A DNA stretch of 64,000 bases, taken from positions 641,543 to 705,542 of the forward strand of contig SCFE01000077.1 of NCBI GenBank assembly GCA_004352715.1, written 5' to 3'. This document shows, piece after piece, positions 1 to 10,393 of this stretch. Each line of letters starts with the position of its first letter. The first letter of the stretch is position 1. The notes beneath the pieces were generated by a model, which was not told the origin of the DNA, did not search any database, and saw nothing but the letters and a program-made list of their open reading frames with translations. Origin of the DNA: Hofstenia miamia. Its lineage: Eukaryota > Xenacoelomorpha > Acoela. The translations under genes were made by a program, and so were the position numbers.

Positions 1-17
1 TTGGTAGAATATACGTT

Positions 18-345
18 TTAAAAATTAACCATTTCCTTTCTGGCATTAGAAATTTCATGAAGTATGCACCTAAAAGCCTTTTTAGTGACAGCATCTACGT
101 GTTCATTCCAAGTAATGACTTTATTTACTATAATGCCCAAGTGTTTCGTTTGATTAACTGACGGAAACTTAAAATCATCGTATTTGTTAATTTTCCTTAT
201 CTCTGATAACAATTTTGTACTTTATTATGATGTGCAAAAGTTAATACTACCGATTTATTCTGATTTATGATTAGATTATTCTCTTTTGATAGTCTTAATA
301 CATCACCAATATTTTCCTCTGTTTGCGACACATCTTCAATTTTCG
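18..345 (-). pseudogene. LINE reverse-transcriptase fragment, frameshifted
   Basis: The minus strand reads NIGDVLRLSKENNLIINQNK and SVVLTFAHH, then after a frameshift TKHLGIIVNKVITWNEHV. These match the segment just after the catalytic YADD of CR1/jockey-type LINEs (W-x-x-x-N-x-L-x-I-N-x-x-K-S, then LG-I-x-W--H). Both ends are missing; the 5' side runs into (TA)n and a gap. Confidence 0.7.
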
Positions 346-479
346 ACTTAGTAATTATACTAGTAATACATGTTCTTAAGACTTTGAGCATTTTTGAATA
401 ATGTTTTATTGTGACACGTTTCGACAAACATTGTTGTCATTTTCAAGCATTTGGAGAAATGTTCCTGAAATTTTTCTTT

Positions 480-502
480 TAATATATATATATATATATA
501 TA
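480..502. repeat. (TA)n microsatellite, left edge of gap
   Basis: Alternating TA run directly abutting N. The same run resumes at 1477 on the far side, so the assembly probably broke in it. Confidence 0.95.
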
Positions 503-1476
503 NNNNNNNNNNNNNNNNNNNNNNNNNNNNNNNNNNNNNNNNNNNNNNNNNNNNNNNNNNNNNNNNNNNNNNNNNNNNNNNNNNNNNNNNNNNNNNNNNN
601 NNNNNNNNNNNNNNNNNNNNNNNNNNNNNNNNNNNNNNNNNNNNNNNNNNNNNNNNNNNNNNNNNNNNNNNNNNNNNNNNNNNNNNNNNNNNNNNNNNNN
701 NNNNNNNNNNNNNNNNNNNNNNNNNNNNNNNNNNNNNNNNNNNNNNNNNNNNNNNNNNNNNNNNNNNNNNNNNNNNNNNNNNNNNNNNNNNNNNNNNNNN
801 NNNNNNNNNNNNNNNNNNNNNNNNNNNNNNNNNNNNNNNNNNNNNNNNNNNNNNNNNNNNNNNNNNNNNNNNNNNNNNNNNNNNNNNNNNNNNNNNNNNN
901 NNNNNNNNNNNNNNNNNNNNNNNNNNNNNNNNNNNNNNNNNNNNNNNNNNNNNNNNNNNNNNNNNNNNNNNNNNNNNNNNNNNNNNNNNNNNNNNNNNNN
1001 NNNNNNNNNNNNNNNNNNNNNNNNNNNNNNNNNNNNNNNNNNNNNNNNNNNNNNNNNNNNNNNNNNNNNNNNNNNNNNNNNNNNNNNNNNNNNNNNNNNN
1101 NNNNNNNNNNNNNNNNNNNNNNNNNNNNNNNNNNNNNNNNNNNNNNNNNNNNNNNNNNNNNNNNNNNNNNNNNNNNNNNNNNNNNNNNNNNNNNNNNNNN
1201 NNNNNNNNNNNNNNNNNNNNNNNNNNNNNNNNNNNNNNNNNNNNNNNNNNNNNNNNNNNNNNNNNNNNNNNNNNNNNNNNNNNNNNNNNNNNNNNNNNNN
1301 NNNNNNNNNNNNNNNNNNNNNNNNNNNNNNNNNNNNNNNNNNNNNNNNNNNNNNNNNNNNNNNNNNNNNNNNNNNNNNNNNNNNNNNNNNNNNNNNNNNN
1401 NNNNNNNNNNNNNNNNNNNNNNNNNNNNNNNNNNNNNNNNNNNNNNNNNNNNNNNNNNNNNNNNNNNNNNNNNNNN
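503..1476. other. Assembly gap of 974 N, flanked by (TA)n
   Basis: Unsequenced. TA dinucleotide repeats on both sides (480-502 and 1477-1504). Open frames through it are artefacts. Confidence 0.99.
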
Positions 1477-1504
1477 ATATATATATATATATATATATAT
1501 ATAT

Positions 1505-3299
1505 CAATCAATTTTGATAATGAACTGCTGATAGCAATACTGTTAGTATGTAATTTTCATACAGTACTGGCCATAAGTATTGAACCACTAATATTCACAA
1601 TTTATTTATCCAATGAGGAATACAATAACTAAGCTCAATTTTGGCATTGTGAATTCAAATTTTCATGTAATTTTTTAATGAAAAATATAGTTTTCATCCT
1701 ATGCTCTTGTGAAGGGGCACCCTAAAAACTATCTCCATTAATAATCATGTTATGTAATTTATAGTGAAAAATTCGAATTCAGTGTAAACAATTAGTTTAT
1801 TCTACAATTTTTGCATAAATGTGTTCCGTTGTCTTAAAAAATAGACCCCTCAAATGGTGCTATAATCCCATTACCTTAAATGAATTTACTTCAAAATCAG
1901 TTATGTAATAGGATTTTTACAAATTTTTACTCTTAATGTTTCCAAATTTTCTGAATAAATTCGTACAAAAAATCTTGAATAAACTAATTTGTGCGTTCAC
2001 ACAGAAAGCTTGCGATGTAGCGCTTGTATTTTAAACGCATGTTTTTATAATCTTGAGATTTAAGCAAAAGGAAACAAAGGAGAGTGATTGCGATATCGCG
2101 CTTGTAATTTAAACACATGTTTTAAGATAGTAGCATTCACACAGACGGCGTGCGCTTGCTATATTTTTTAACACATATTTTAAGATAGTTGCATTCACAC
2201 AGAACGCGAGATTGTAATTGCAATCATCTAGAAAATTGATATTTCTCAGCGAATACACAATTATATTTTCATTAATTTGGCATAGTCAGCTTGTATATTG
2301 TTGAACATGTAGTTATTAATTATTGAATTAAATATTTAGGGAAGAATTGATGTTAAAATATTTTTCTATAATGGATTTTCACATGCTTTCGATCTGTTTA
2401 TTAAATATTTGTATAAAACACAATTTTTATAGGATTTAGATTTAGCATTATTTTCTCAAAGTTTTTTCTGTATTTGCGAAGTTTTTTCAAGGATTCATCT
2501 ATACAATTCCCAAGTTAATTTACATTTTCTTTTATCAATAAGTAAAAAAATATTATATTAAAATTTCTTTATAGGTACAATAGGTGCATGTGTATAAACA
2601 TTTCATTTAGCAAATTTGCTAGGAATATATTAAATTACTGCATAATGGAATAGCATTGCATATACATATGCATCTATTATCAAGTGGGCAGCTATAATTA
2701 CATTTCAAATGTAGGTTACAGGAAACATTTTGAAGATCAAAGCGGTTTGAATATGTAGTTTAATTAATTATTCATAAACAATTGCATGGGTAGATGAGAA
2801 TTAACTAAGCGTTTAACCCAAATTGCACGTTGCAATTTGTTAAGTAAATTTTAGATAATTATTCGTAATCGAAACAGCCTTTAAAACAGCTGTCTATAAT
2901 GAATCGAGTTCAAAAAACACGCTAAAGCAGTTTTGAGAAGTTGTTTGTTTGCGTCCATCTTAATGCCCACTCATTTAATTATATTGTGAGTTTATTATAA
3001 TGACAGTTTTCCTTCCAAATGTGATTATTTGTAAATCACAATTATTATTTTTAGCATGCCAATAAAACTAGTCTTTTGTCTACAGCAAACAATAAATGTA
3101 TTATGTATTGACTAGCCTAAAAAACTAGAAAGTAGCACCTGCATATACATATCAAATTTAACTGAAACACACAATATTGAATTGTTTTAATATTCAGGGA
3201 TTTTACATTTTATATTTTCAATTTAAGCATAATATTACCATTAACCAAAAAGTTCATTCTGTAGATTAAGTTAATTTACAAGAAGATATTAGAACCATT
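1505..3299. other. AT-rich spacer with a tandem 'ttcacacagaa' repeat cluster at 1991-2215
   Basis: No coding signal. At 1991-2215 three or four diverged units share ttcacacaga plus a GC-bearing core and tttaaacacatgtttt-like spacers. The same unit recurs in the opposite orientation at 7380-7730. Confidence 0.6.
1991..2215. repeat. Diverged tandem repeats, left arm of a distant inverted pair
   Basis: Units containing gcattcacacaga, each followed by gcg/gag-rich bases and a tttaaacacatg-like spacer. The reverse complement of 7380-7730 shows the same order of blocks (ttaaagatagttgtgttcacacagaaagc). Confidence 0.6.
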
Positions 3300-4270
3300 C
3301 TGGGTCCTCTTCTATTCACTCTATTTATCAACCACTTCGTGCCTTCTGTTACTTCTTGCGGAGCAAACTGCATGTTGTATGCTGATGATATACGCATATT
3401 TTCATCATCTTCTATAACTATTCAAAATTCTTGTTTACTTGCCATGGATTGGTCTTCCTTGAACTCTCTTCCTTTTAATTATTCTAAAACTGAAGCTCTT
3501 CTTTTCAATACAGCAAATCTTACAATCCTTCTAATATTCTTCTTGACAATAATCCAGTCGCGTTTAAACTCAATGTACATGATCTTGGAATTCAACTCAC
3601 TCTCCTGGACACCTCACACATCTTCTAATATTAAGAAATTCGCATCTACATTATATTTACTCAAATCTTCCATCCCAAATTCTTCAAATAGTTACACAAA
3701 ATTATTACTCTTTAAATCATATTGTCTTTCTTGTTTCTGTTATGGTTCTCAATGGTGGTCTCTTAGTCGCACTTCTACAATTAAAATTGATCTTGTATCG
3801 CGCTCTCAAATGGATATTTTCATCTCGAAATTCTTACTTACATCTTCTACTTAATTCAAAACTCCTTCCAATATCACTTTATCTAAAATTTCTTGACTTA
3901 ATATTTCTCAATAAACTTCTCATAGGACGCTATGATTTTGATATTTTTATTATATAAAATTCTCTTCAATGTGTGGCAATGGATCCTCTTCTAATCTTAC
4001 GTTTCATCTTCCCAGAATTCACAAATCTATTTCCACTGCCAATTTCTTTTACCGAATAATTTCTCCTGCTAATTTTATAATCCAACATCTTGACATAAAT
4101 CTATGGTCTCACCCTTCTTATTTCAAGCTACAACTCTCATCTTATTTCCAAAGCTCTATATCTATTCATGAAATATCTTTTAAATGTGACTCCTTTCCTT
4201 TTTGTATGTTTTTCCTGTCATTCATTTAATTAATTTTTTTGTTATACCTACTTTGTATGGTAAAATTCAG

Positions 4271-4285
<15 letters not shown>
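3300..4285 (+). pseudogene. CR1/jockey-type LINE, 5'-truncated copy A1
   Basis: Starts inside RT motif B ([16 protein letters not shown]) and runs through motif C, MLYADDIRIFSSSS, with both catalytic Asp kept. It then passes through frame breaks into the RT thumb/C-terminal region ([20 protein letters not shown]). It ends after TTTGTATGGT in an (ATT)n tail. It is the same family as 54200-55758. Several frameshifts make it dead. Confidence 0.8.

Positions 4286-4306
<21 letters not shown>
4279..4306 (+). repeat. (ATT)n tail of LINE A1 at gap edge
   Basis: ATT trinucleotide run at the 3' end of the LINE, abutting the gap. Confidence 0.9.
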
Positions 4307-5242
4307 NNNNNNNNNNNNNNNNNNNNNNNNNNNNNNNNNNNNNNNNNNNNNNNNNNNNNNNNNNNNNNNNNNNNNNNNNNNNNNNNNNNNNNNNNNNNNN
4401 NNNNNNNNNNNNNNNNNNNNNNNNNNNNNNNNNNNNNNNNNNNNNNNNNNNNNNNNNNNNNNNNNNNNNNNNNNNNNNNNNNNNNNNNNNNNNNNNNNNN
4501 NNNNNNNNNNNNNNNNNNNNNNNNNNNNNNNNNNNNNNNNNNNNNNNNNNNNNNNNNNNNNNNNNNNNNNNNNNNNNNNNNNNNNNNNNNNNNNNNNNNN
4601 NNNNNNNNNNNNNNNNNNNNNNNNNNNNNNNNNNNNNNNNNNNNNNNNNNNNNNNNNNNNNNNNNNNNNNNNNNNNNNNNNNNNNNNNNNNNNNNNNNNN
4701 NNNNNNNNNNNNNNNNNNNNNNNNNNNNNNNNNNNNNNNNNNNNNNNNNNNNNNNNNNNNNNNNNNNNNNNNNNNNNNNNNNNNNNNNNNNNNNNNNNNN
4801 NNNNNNNNNNNNNNNNNNNNNNNNNNNNNNNNNNNNNNNNNNNNNNNNNNNNNNNNNNNNNNNNNNNNNNNNNNNNNNNNNNNNNNNNNNNNNNNNNNNN
4901 NNNNNNNNNNNNNNNNNNNNNNNNNNNNNNNNNNNNNNNNNNNNNNNNNNNNNNNNNNNNNNNNNNNNNNNNNNNNNNNNNNNNNNNNNNNNNNNNNNNN
5001 NNNNNNNNNNNNNNNNNNNNNNNNNNNNNNNNNNNNNNNNNNNNNNNNNNNNNNNNNNNNNNNNNNNNNNNNNNNNNNNNNNNNNNNNNNNNNNNNNNNN
5101 NNNNNNNNNNNNNNNNNNNNNNNNNNNNNNNNNNNNNNNNNNNNNNNNNNNNNNNNNNNNNNNNNNNNNNNNNNNNNNNNNNNNNNNNNNNNNNNNNNNN
5201 NNNNNNNNNNNNNNNNNNNNNNNNNNNNNNNNNNNNNNNNNN
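4307..5242. other. Assembly gap of 936 N
   Basis: Lies between the LINE A1 tail and R4-like copy 1, which it truncates. Confidence 0.99.
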
Positions 5243-5906
5243 TTCTGCCTATACCTTGTTTGTCTCTCTGATTCCATCCTACTCTGGTATACCTTCTTTC
5301 CTTCACTCTCAGTTCTTATCTTCCTTAACTCCTTAGTGACCTCCAGTATTGACCCTCTAGGTTGTGCTTCTACATATTCCTTTAGCCCTAGTGCTTCTGC
5401 TTCTACAGTTTCCTCCACACTTAGCAGCCCTTTCCCTCCTTTATGCCTTGCAATGTACAGCCTATCTACATCTCCATTTAGGTTGAATGCTCTCTCTGCT
5501 GCTAGTACCTTCCTTGTCTCCCTGTCTAATTCCCTCAGTTCATTCTTGTTCCACCTAACTATTCCTGCCGAATATCTCAACACTGGTATCGCCCATGTAT
5601 TAATTACTTTTATACTATTCTGCTCATTTAATGCTGACTTCTGTAGTACCTTCCTTACTCTCCTCTTGTATTCTTTTCTTAACCTCGTCTTCATTTCCTC
5701 GTGATCTGTTCTGTCTTTCTCTATCACACCTAAGTACTTGTACCCCTCTTTGACTTCCTCAATCTTATCCCCACTGCTTGTCCTCAAGCCCTCCCCATCC
5801 ACACACTTGCCTCTAGTCATCGTCACTGCTGCACACTTTCCTAATCCAAACTCCAACCCTGAATCTCTGCTTGCCTTCTCCAATGTCTCCACTTGCTTCT
5901 GCAACA

Positions 5907-5908
<2 letters not shown>
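5243..5908 (-). pseudogene. R4/Dong-like LINE, copy 1 (RT C-terminal part)
   Basis: Open on the minus strand from the (ATT)n boundary: [20 protein letters not shown], then YKYLGVIEKD, INTWAIPVLRYSAGIVRWNK, RETRKVLAAERAFNLNGDVD and an intact run to the gap. This order (post-YMDD region, L-Y-A-R-K-G-G-GL segment) matches restriction-like-endonuclease LINEs of the R4 clade. No stop occurs in over 220 codons, so it is young. It is cut 5' by the microsatellite and 3' by the gap. Confidence 0.85.

Positions 5909-5964
<56 letters not shown>
5909..5964. repeat. (ATT)n shared between two R4-like copies
   Basis: About 18 ATT units. On the minus strand this is the 3' (AAT)n tail of copy 2 and the 5' flank of copy 1, so the two copies sit head to tail in one TAA repeat. 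Confidence 0.9.
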
Positions 5965-7224
5965 CTCTTACTTCGCACAGCTTCATGCTGGTATTCCTCT
6001 CAGCTCGGGGAACTCACCAGTTCCCAGGGAGTCTGAGAGCTTTCCTCAGGACTCTAGCTGTTCCTAACAATGCTGCCTTCTGTGCAACCACTCCTCCCCA
6101 TTTTCGTACTCCTAACTCCTCCAAGTATCTCTTATGCTTCTTACTTACTGCTCTTAGTGCTCCTACAACTACCGGACCTACTTTAACCTTCTTCAATTTC
6201 CATAGCCTTTCTATTTCCTTTGACAGCTCCCTGTACTTGTCTATCTTCTCTTTCTCCTTGCTTTCTACATTCCTGTCCTTTGGTACTGCTATGTCTATCA
6301 CTGTTCCCAATCTTTTCTCTTTGTCTACTACTACTATGTCTGGCCTCCGTGCTTCTATCACCTTGCTTGTCTGCATGCAGAAGTCCCACAGCATCTTAAC
6401 GTTCTCATTTTCTATGACGCCCTGTGGCTTGTGCTCGTACCACTTGTCTCCTGCTTTTAACCCATGCTGCTTGCTTGAGCTAATGTACCATTCGGCCTAC
6501 CTTGTAATGCCTGAACTTATACTCATTCTGCGCCAACTTCTCACACCCTGCTATCGGATGATCTACTGTCTCCGCCTTTTTCTTACATAGCCTACACTTA
6601 TCACTTACTTCTACGTTCTGTCTATATGCTTCTTCACCCAGTTTGTTCTTATTGCTTTCTCATGTGCTGCCATTATCAGTGCTTCTGTTTCTCTTTTTAG
6701 TCCTGCCTTCTTTAACCACTTGTTGCTTTCTTCTCTCACACTTTTCTGTGTTCCTCCAGTATTCTCCATGCATTGCTTTCTGCCTATACCTTGTTTGTCT
6801 CTCTGATTCCATCCTACTCTGGTATACATTCTTTCCTTCACTCTCACTTCTTAGTGACCTCTAGTAGGGATCCTCTAGGTTGTTCTTCTACATATACCTT
6901 TAGCCCTAGTGCTTCTGCTTCTAAAGTTTCCTTCACACTTAGCAGTCCTTTCCCTCTCTTATGCCTTACCATGTACAGCCTATCTACATCTCCATTTAAG
7001 TTGAATGCTCTCTCTGCTGCTAATATCTTCCTTGTTTCCTTGTCTAACTTAGTTCATTCATATTCCACCTAACTATTTCTGCTGAATATCTCAACACTGT
7101 TATCGCCCATGTATTAATTGCCCATTTAATTCTGACTTCTGTAGTACTCTCCTTATTCTCCTCTTGCATTCTTTTCTTAATCTCGTCCTCACGATCTGTT
7201 ATGTTCCTCTCTATCACTCTTAAG
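5965..7224 (-). pseudogene. R4/Dong-like LINE, copy 2 (zinc knuckle and restriction-like endonuclease)
   Basis: The minus strand carries, in order, INTWAITVLRYSAEIVRWNM, a CCHC knuckle (CRLCKKKAETVDHPIAGC), HKPQGVIENENVKMLWDFCM and the endonuclease core [20 protein letters not shown] followed by VPKD and a [10 protein letters not shown] helix. It ends [20 protein letters not shown] and [18 protein letters not shown]. The RPD and following Asp/Lys residues are the PD-(D/E)xK-type nuclease signature of R2/R4 elements. The upstream half is frameshifted; the nuclease half is open for 126 codons. The 3' end is followed by (AAT)n. Confidence 0.88.
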
Positions 7225-7252
7225 NTTTTCAGATACATAATCATAAAATACA

Positions 7253-7253
7253 A

Positions 7254-7304
<51 letters not shown>
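7253..7304. repeat. (ATT)n microsatellite flanking R4-like copy 2
   Basis: About 17 ATT units. Between it and the element is a 27-bp stretch also found beside the (TAA)n at 13080, and a single N at 7225 marks a contig join. Confidence 0.9.
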
Positions 7305-7306
<2 letters not shown>

Positions 7307-7798
7307 TTTGAAGAAATTGCTTAATAACAGTTTTAGTACAAAGTTATATCTAATTTGGGAATATAAAAGCCGAAAATATTTAACATGTTTACAATCAGAT
7401 TTACAATCGCGTACTCGCTGGCTTTCTGTGTGAACACAACTATCTTTAAACATTGTTAGAAAATGTTACTAGCGCTAGGCTTTAATTGGGATTGCGATAA
7501 ATCTTTCTGTGGGAAGGTTCTCTCAGTAACTCAACTGTTTAAATCTCTAGCAACCCCAAGCTCGCACAATCGCGCTGTGTGAACACCCTGCTTTAATACA
7601 TTGCTAGAAAATATCGCACGCTCTCTATGTGAACACCCAAGATTTAAAGCTAGCGCAAGCTCGCTTTCTGTGTGAATGCCAAAAGCTCGCTCTAGCAAGC
7701 ACAATCTTTCTGTTTGAATGCACCCTTAGAGTTCCCTTTGGGAAATGTCTGCGCTTTATAAGAATTAATATAATAGTTTTAATAGTAATAATAATAAT

Positions 7799-7802
<4 letters not shown>
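7305..7802. repeat. Diverged tandem 'gtgtgaa' repeats, right arm of the inverted pair
   Basis: At 7380-7730 there are five or so units around tttctgtgtgaa, each with a GC-bearing core (ctcgct, aatcgcgc, agctcgc) and an aacattgctagaaaat-like spacer. They are in the opposite orientation to 1991-2215. Confidence 0.6.
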
Positions 7803-7832
<30 letters not shown>

Positions 7833-7908
7833 NNNNNNNNNNNNNNNNNNNNNNNNNNNNNNNNNNNNNNNNNNNNNNNNNNNNNNNNNNNNNNNNNNNN
7901 NNNNNNNN

Positions 7909-7939
<31 letters not shown>
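7803..7939. repeat. (TA)n microsatellite containing a 76-N gap (7833-7908)
   Basis: TA runs on both sides of the gap, preceded by (AAT)n. A simple-repeat assembly break. Confidence 0.95.
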
Positions 7940-7941
<2 letters not shown>

Positions 7942-9775
7942 TGTGCAAATGGCGACAAGAATCAAAACTTTGCTAGAATAACTGTTGATACTTGTATTTC
8001 GGTCACTTTTTTTATTCCAAATTTGAACTGAGATCGTAATAGCAAAATATTAGTTCTATATGTGGATTTCAGCTTCCACCATGCTTAAAGCAATGTGGGG
8101 CTAAGTGCTCTAGGCCTCTTGGCATGAAATGAATCATTTTCAAAAACTATGAGCATTATTTCAGTCATCTGTTAATTTTTTGGCTGGTGTTCTGTTATGT
8201 AGTTAAAAATTACATCTTGTTCGTCTAAGAGTTGAGATCGGCTAAGAACATTCGTTAGAGATTCTTCCAACATATCCAAGTTCAGGTTTTTCTATTGTAC
8301 ATGGAAACTTCTAAATAAACCAATTTCAGCCGCACTTGAAGTGCCTAAACGCTTTTTATGCTTACCATCTAGCATTGTTTACAGAATATGATGTAGACAT
8401 GTAGAGTTTTGCGGATGTCTTCCCTAAACCTACTCAAGAATTACAAAAGCTTCCGTCAAGCGCTCAGCATTAGATGTTGTTATATTATATTCTTGCAATG
8501 CATCGCATGCATGCAGCTTGTGTCATGTATTTGCCTGTACCATTTTTAAACTTCAGAACTCCTAAAAGTTTTCTTTCATTTCTGAAGCCAGCGTACGAAT
8601 TGAAGCTACCTTTCCATTCCCCTGATTGGTAACATGAGAATTCAATCTCAGGGAGTCGCTAAAGCGCGACGACTATCGAAGCAAAGACATTATGAAATAA
8701 TCATGTGTTTTACCAGTATGAAAAAATGAATTCTGGCCTTACATTTGTAATTGGTTAAAAACTAGAAATTAAAAATTTTAGTATTTAATAGTATAGTATA
8801 GTATTTTTAACAATCAATGCTGATGTTGTTAAATTCAAGATAGCAAAGCTTGTCAACTATCATTTGAATAAATATATGAAATTTGTTTACCAAATTGAAA
8901 GTTAATAGTTTTAACACAGCTTTTATGAATAGCTATAAAGTGAAATTTTTATACTAAAAAATAAAAGTCATCAAATATTAATCTTAAACTCAGTAGGAAG
9001 AGGCTAGTTATGATTCATAAAAAATGTTCTGTAAAAAGGTTTTTCAATCAGAAAATTTACATATTTCCTTCTGCAATATCACATTAACAGAACTCGAGTT
9101 AACTCGACCCGGCTCGAAAACTGTAAATGCATAAATTTCGGGTATCAACTTAAAACTTCGTGTACTTGCAGGGCCTTAAATTGAACCTTCTCTAAGAAAG
9201 TGTTTCATTAGTTTGCTGCTTTGTAGTCTTCCAATTTATGCTCGTTATGTCGAATATAAATTCTAAATCTTAATGGCAGTCTGTCTAGGCTTAATCGGAA
9301 TTTTAGTAATTGACCAAAATATTACAGAAAATTTATATTTGCTGAATTACAGAAATTTTTTTTATTTGAATATTTTCTTTCAAAATTGGTGATGCTATAA
9401 GCAGAGTGCTTGGCTATCAGGTCGAGTTGTTATCCCTTCAATGTGTTCTATCGAGTACAAATTTGATCAATTGAATTGATGCATATTTTTAAATATGTTT
9501 GGCAAAAATGAATATTTTGAAGAAACATTTCCGAATTTTGAGAGAATGCAAAGTCTATCTTAATATCGTCATCGATGTATTTAATGTAATTAATCTTTAA
9601 TTACGATTCATTGTCATTTTCCTAAAAGTCGTTATATTACGTCATAATTGTTTTAATATAAATAGTATTGTTCAGTAATTATGAAAACTTTAATGATCTT
9701 GCGCCATCTCTGAACCTATTTTAAATAGTTCAAGGGGTTACACACAATTCAAAAGTTCAGAGGCAAACCTTTCAA

Positions 9776-9809
<34 letters not shown>

Positions 9810-10283
9810 CTTTTTTGCTTCAATCTTTTAGTTTGTTCGATTACAAGTTAAACCATCGAAAATGTTTTGCAGTTTTTTTGTATGAATCGCCTCAATAATG
9901 ATGAGTGGTAGCAAATATTTTAAGAAAATTGTTGTCAAGGTGGATTAATATTTTGTATTTATGCTTGAATTCTGGTATATTTGTTTTGCACATGTATGGT
10001 CCTATATATTGATTGACTTCAAAGTTGGAGCAATCCTTCAGTTTAATATAAATTTATTTGCATTTTAATCAGTAGTACTTGAAAACCAGACAAGATTACT
10101 TTCCAATAGTTTTTAATTGCGTTCTTCGTACTACATGTATATGCAAAGGCTGGTTCTTTATGATTAAGGTATTATTACATACTTCGTCTGTATATTTTGA
10201 TTAAAAAATACTTTTCGACAAGTATGAAAATGAAGTTATGCTTTAAAGTTTTATAGTTGTTTAAAGTTTTGCTTTTGATTTAG
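7940..10283. other. AT-rich region upstream of the first DENND2-like exon found
   Basis: No confident gene. At about 8050-8690 the minus strand has fragmentary protein-like stretches (for example FSCYQSGEWKGSFNSYAGFR and RSQLLDEQDVIFNYITEHQP) in different frames with stops, which may be an old transposon remnant of unknown family. A (TA)n run lies at 9780-9807. The promoter and 5' exon of the DENND2-like gene could be here or beyond the window; none could be pinpointed. Confidence 0.4.
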
Positions 10284-10393
10284 TTTGAGGATGACATGAT
10301 AACGAGTAGTAATTGTGGTGAGGAGTATTCCAATATTCTGCATTCGCCACCCAAAAATCGATTTAGTAGATCAGCATCACCGTTTCGTTATGG
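10284..10393 (+). CDS. DENND2: DENND2-like exon 1 found (N-terminal disordered region)
   Basis: The acceptor is gatttag and the donor is TATGG|gttagt. The frame reads [20 protein letters not shown], then an [10 protein letters not shown] end, leaving phase 2. An ATG lies at 10296, but the in-frame acidic residues before it and the good acceptor suggest an internal exon with a start further upstream. The phase fits both exon 2 and, if that is skipped, exon 3. No homology was recognised in this stretch; the call rests on splice signals, phase and composition. Confidence 0.65.

Noticed and set aside
1477-1504. TA and ATT runs as CRISPR or regulatory arrays
   Set aside because: They are simple microsatellites without spacers.
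360-1531. Long open frames through N runs (also at 4202-5910, 30135-30687, 50069-51391)
   Set aside because: They exist only because N has no stop codons; the sequenced ends are microsatellite or transposon sequence.
5738-7072. Plus-strand Ser/Leu/Thr-rich frames
   Set aside because: They are antisense to the R4-like RT and endonuclease, which read clearly on the minus strand.
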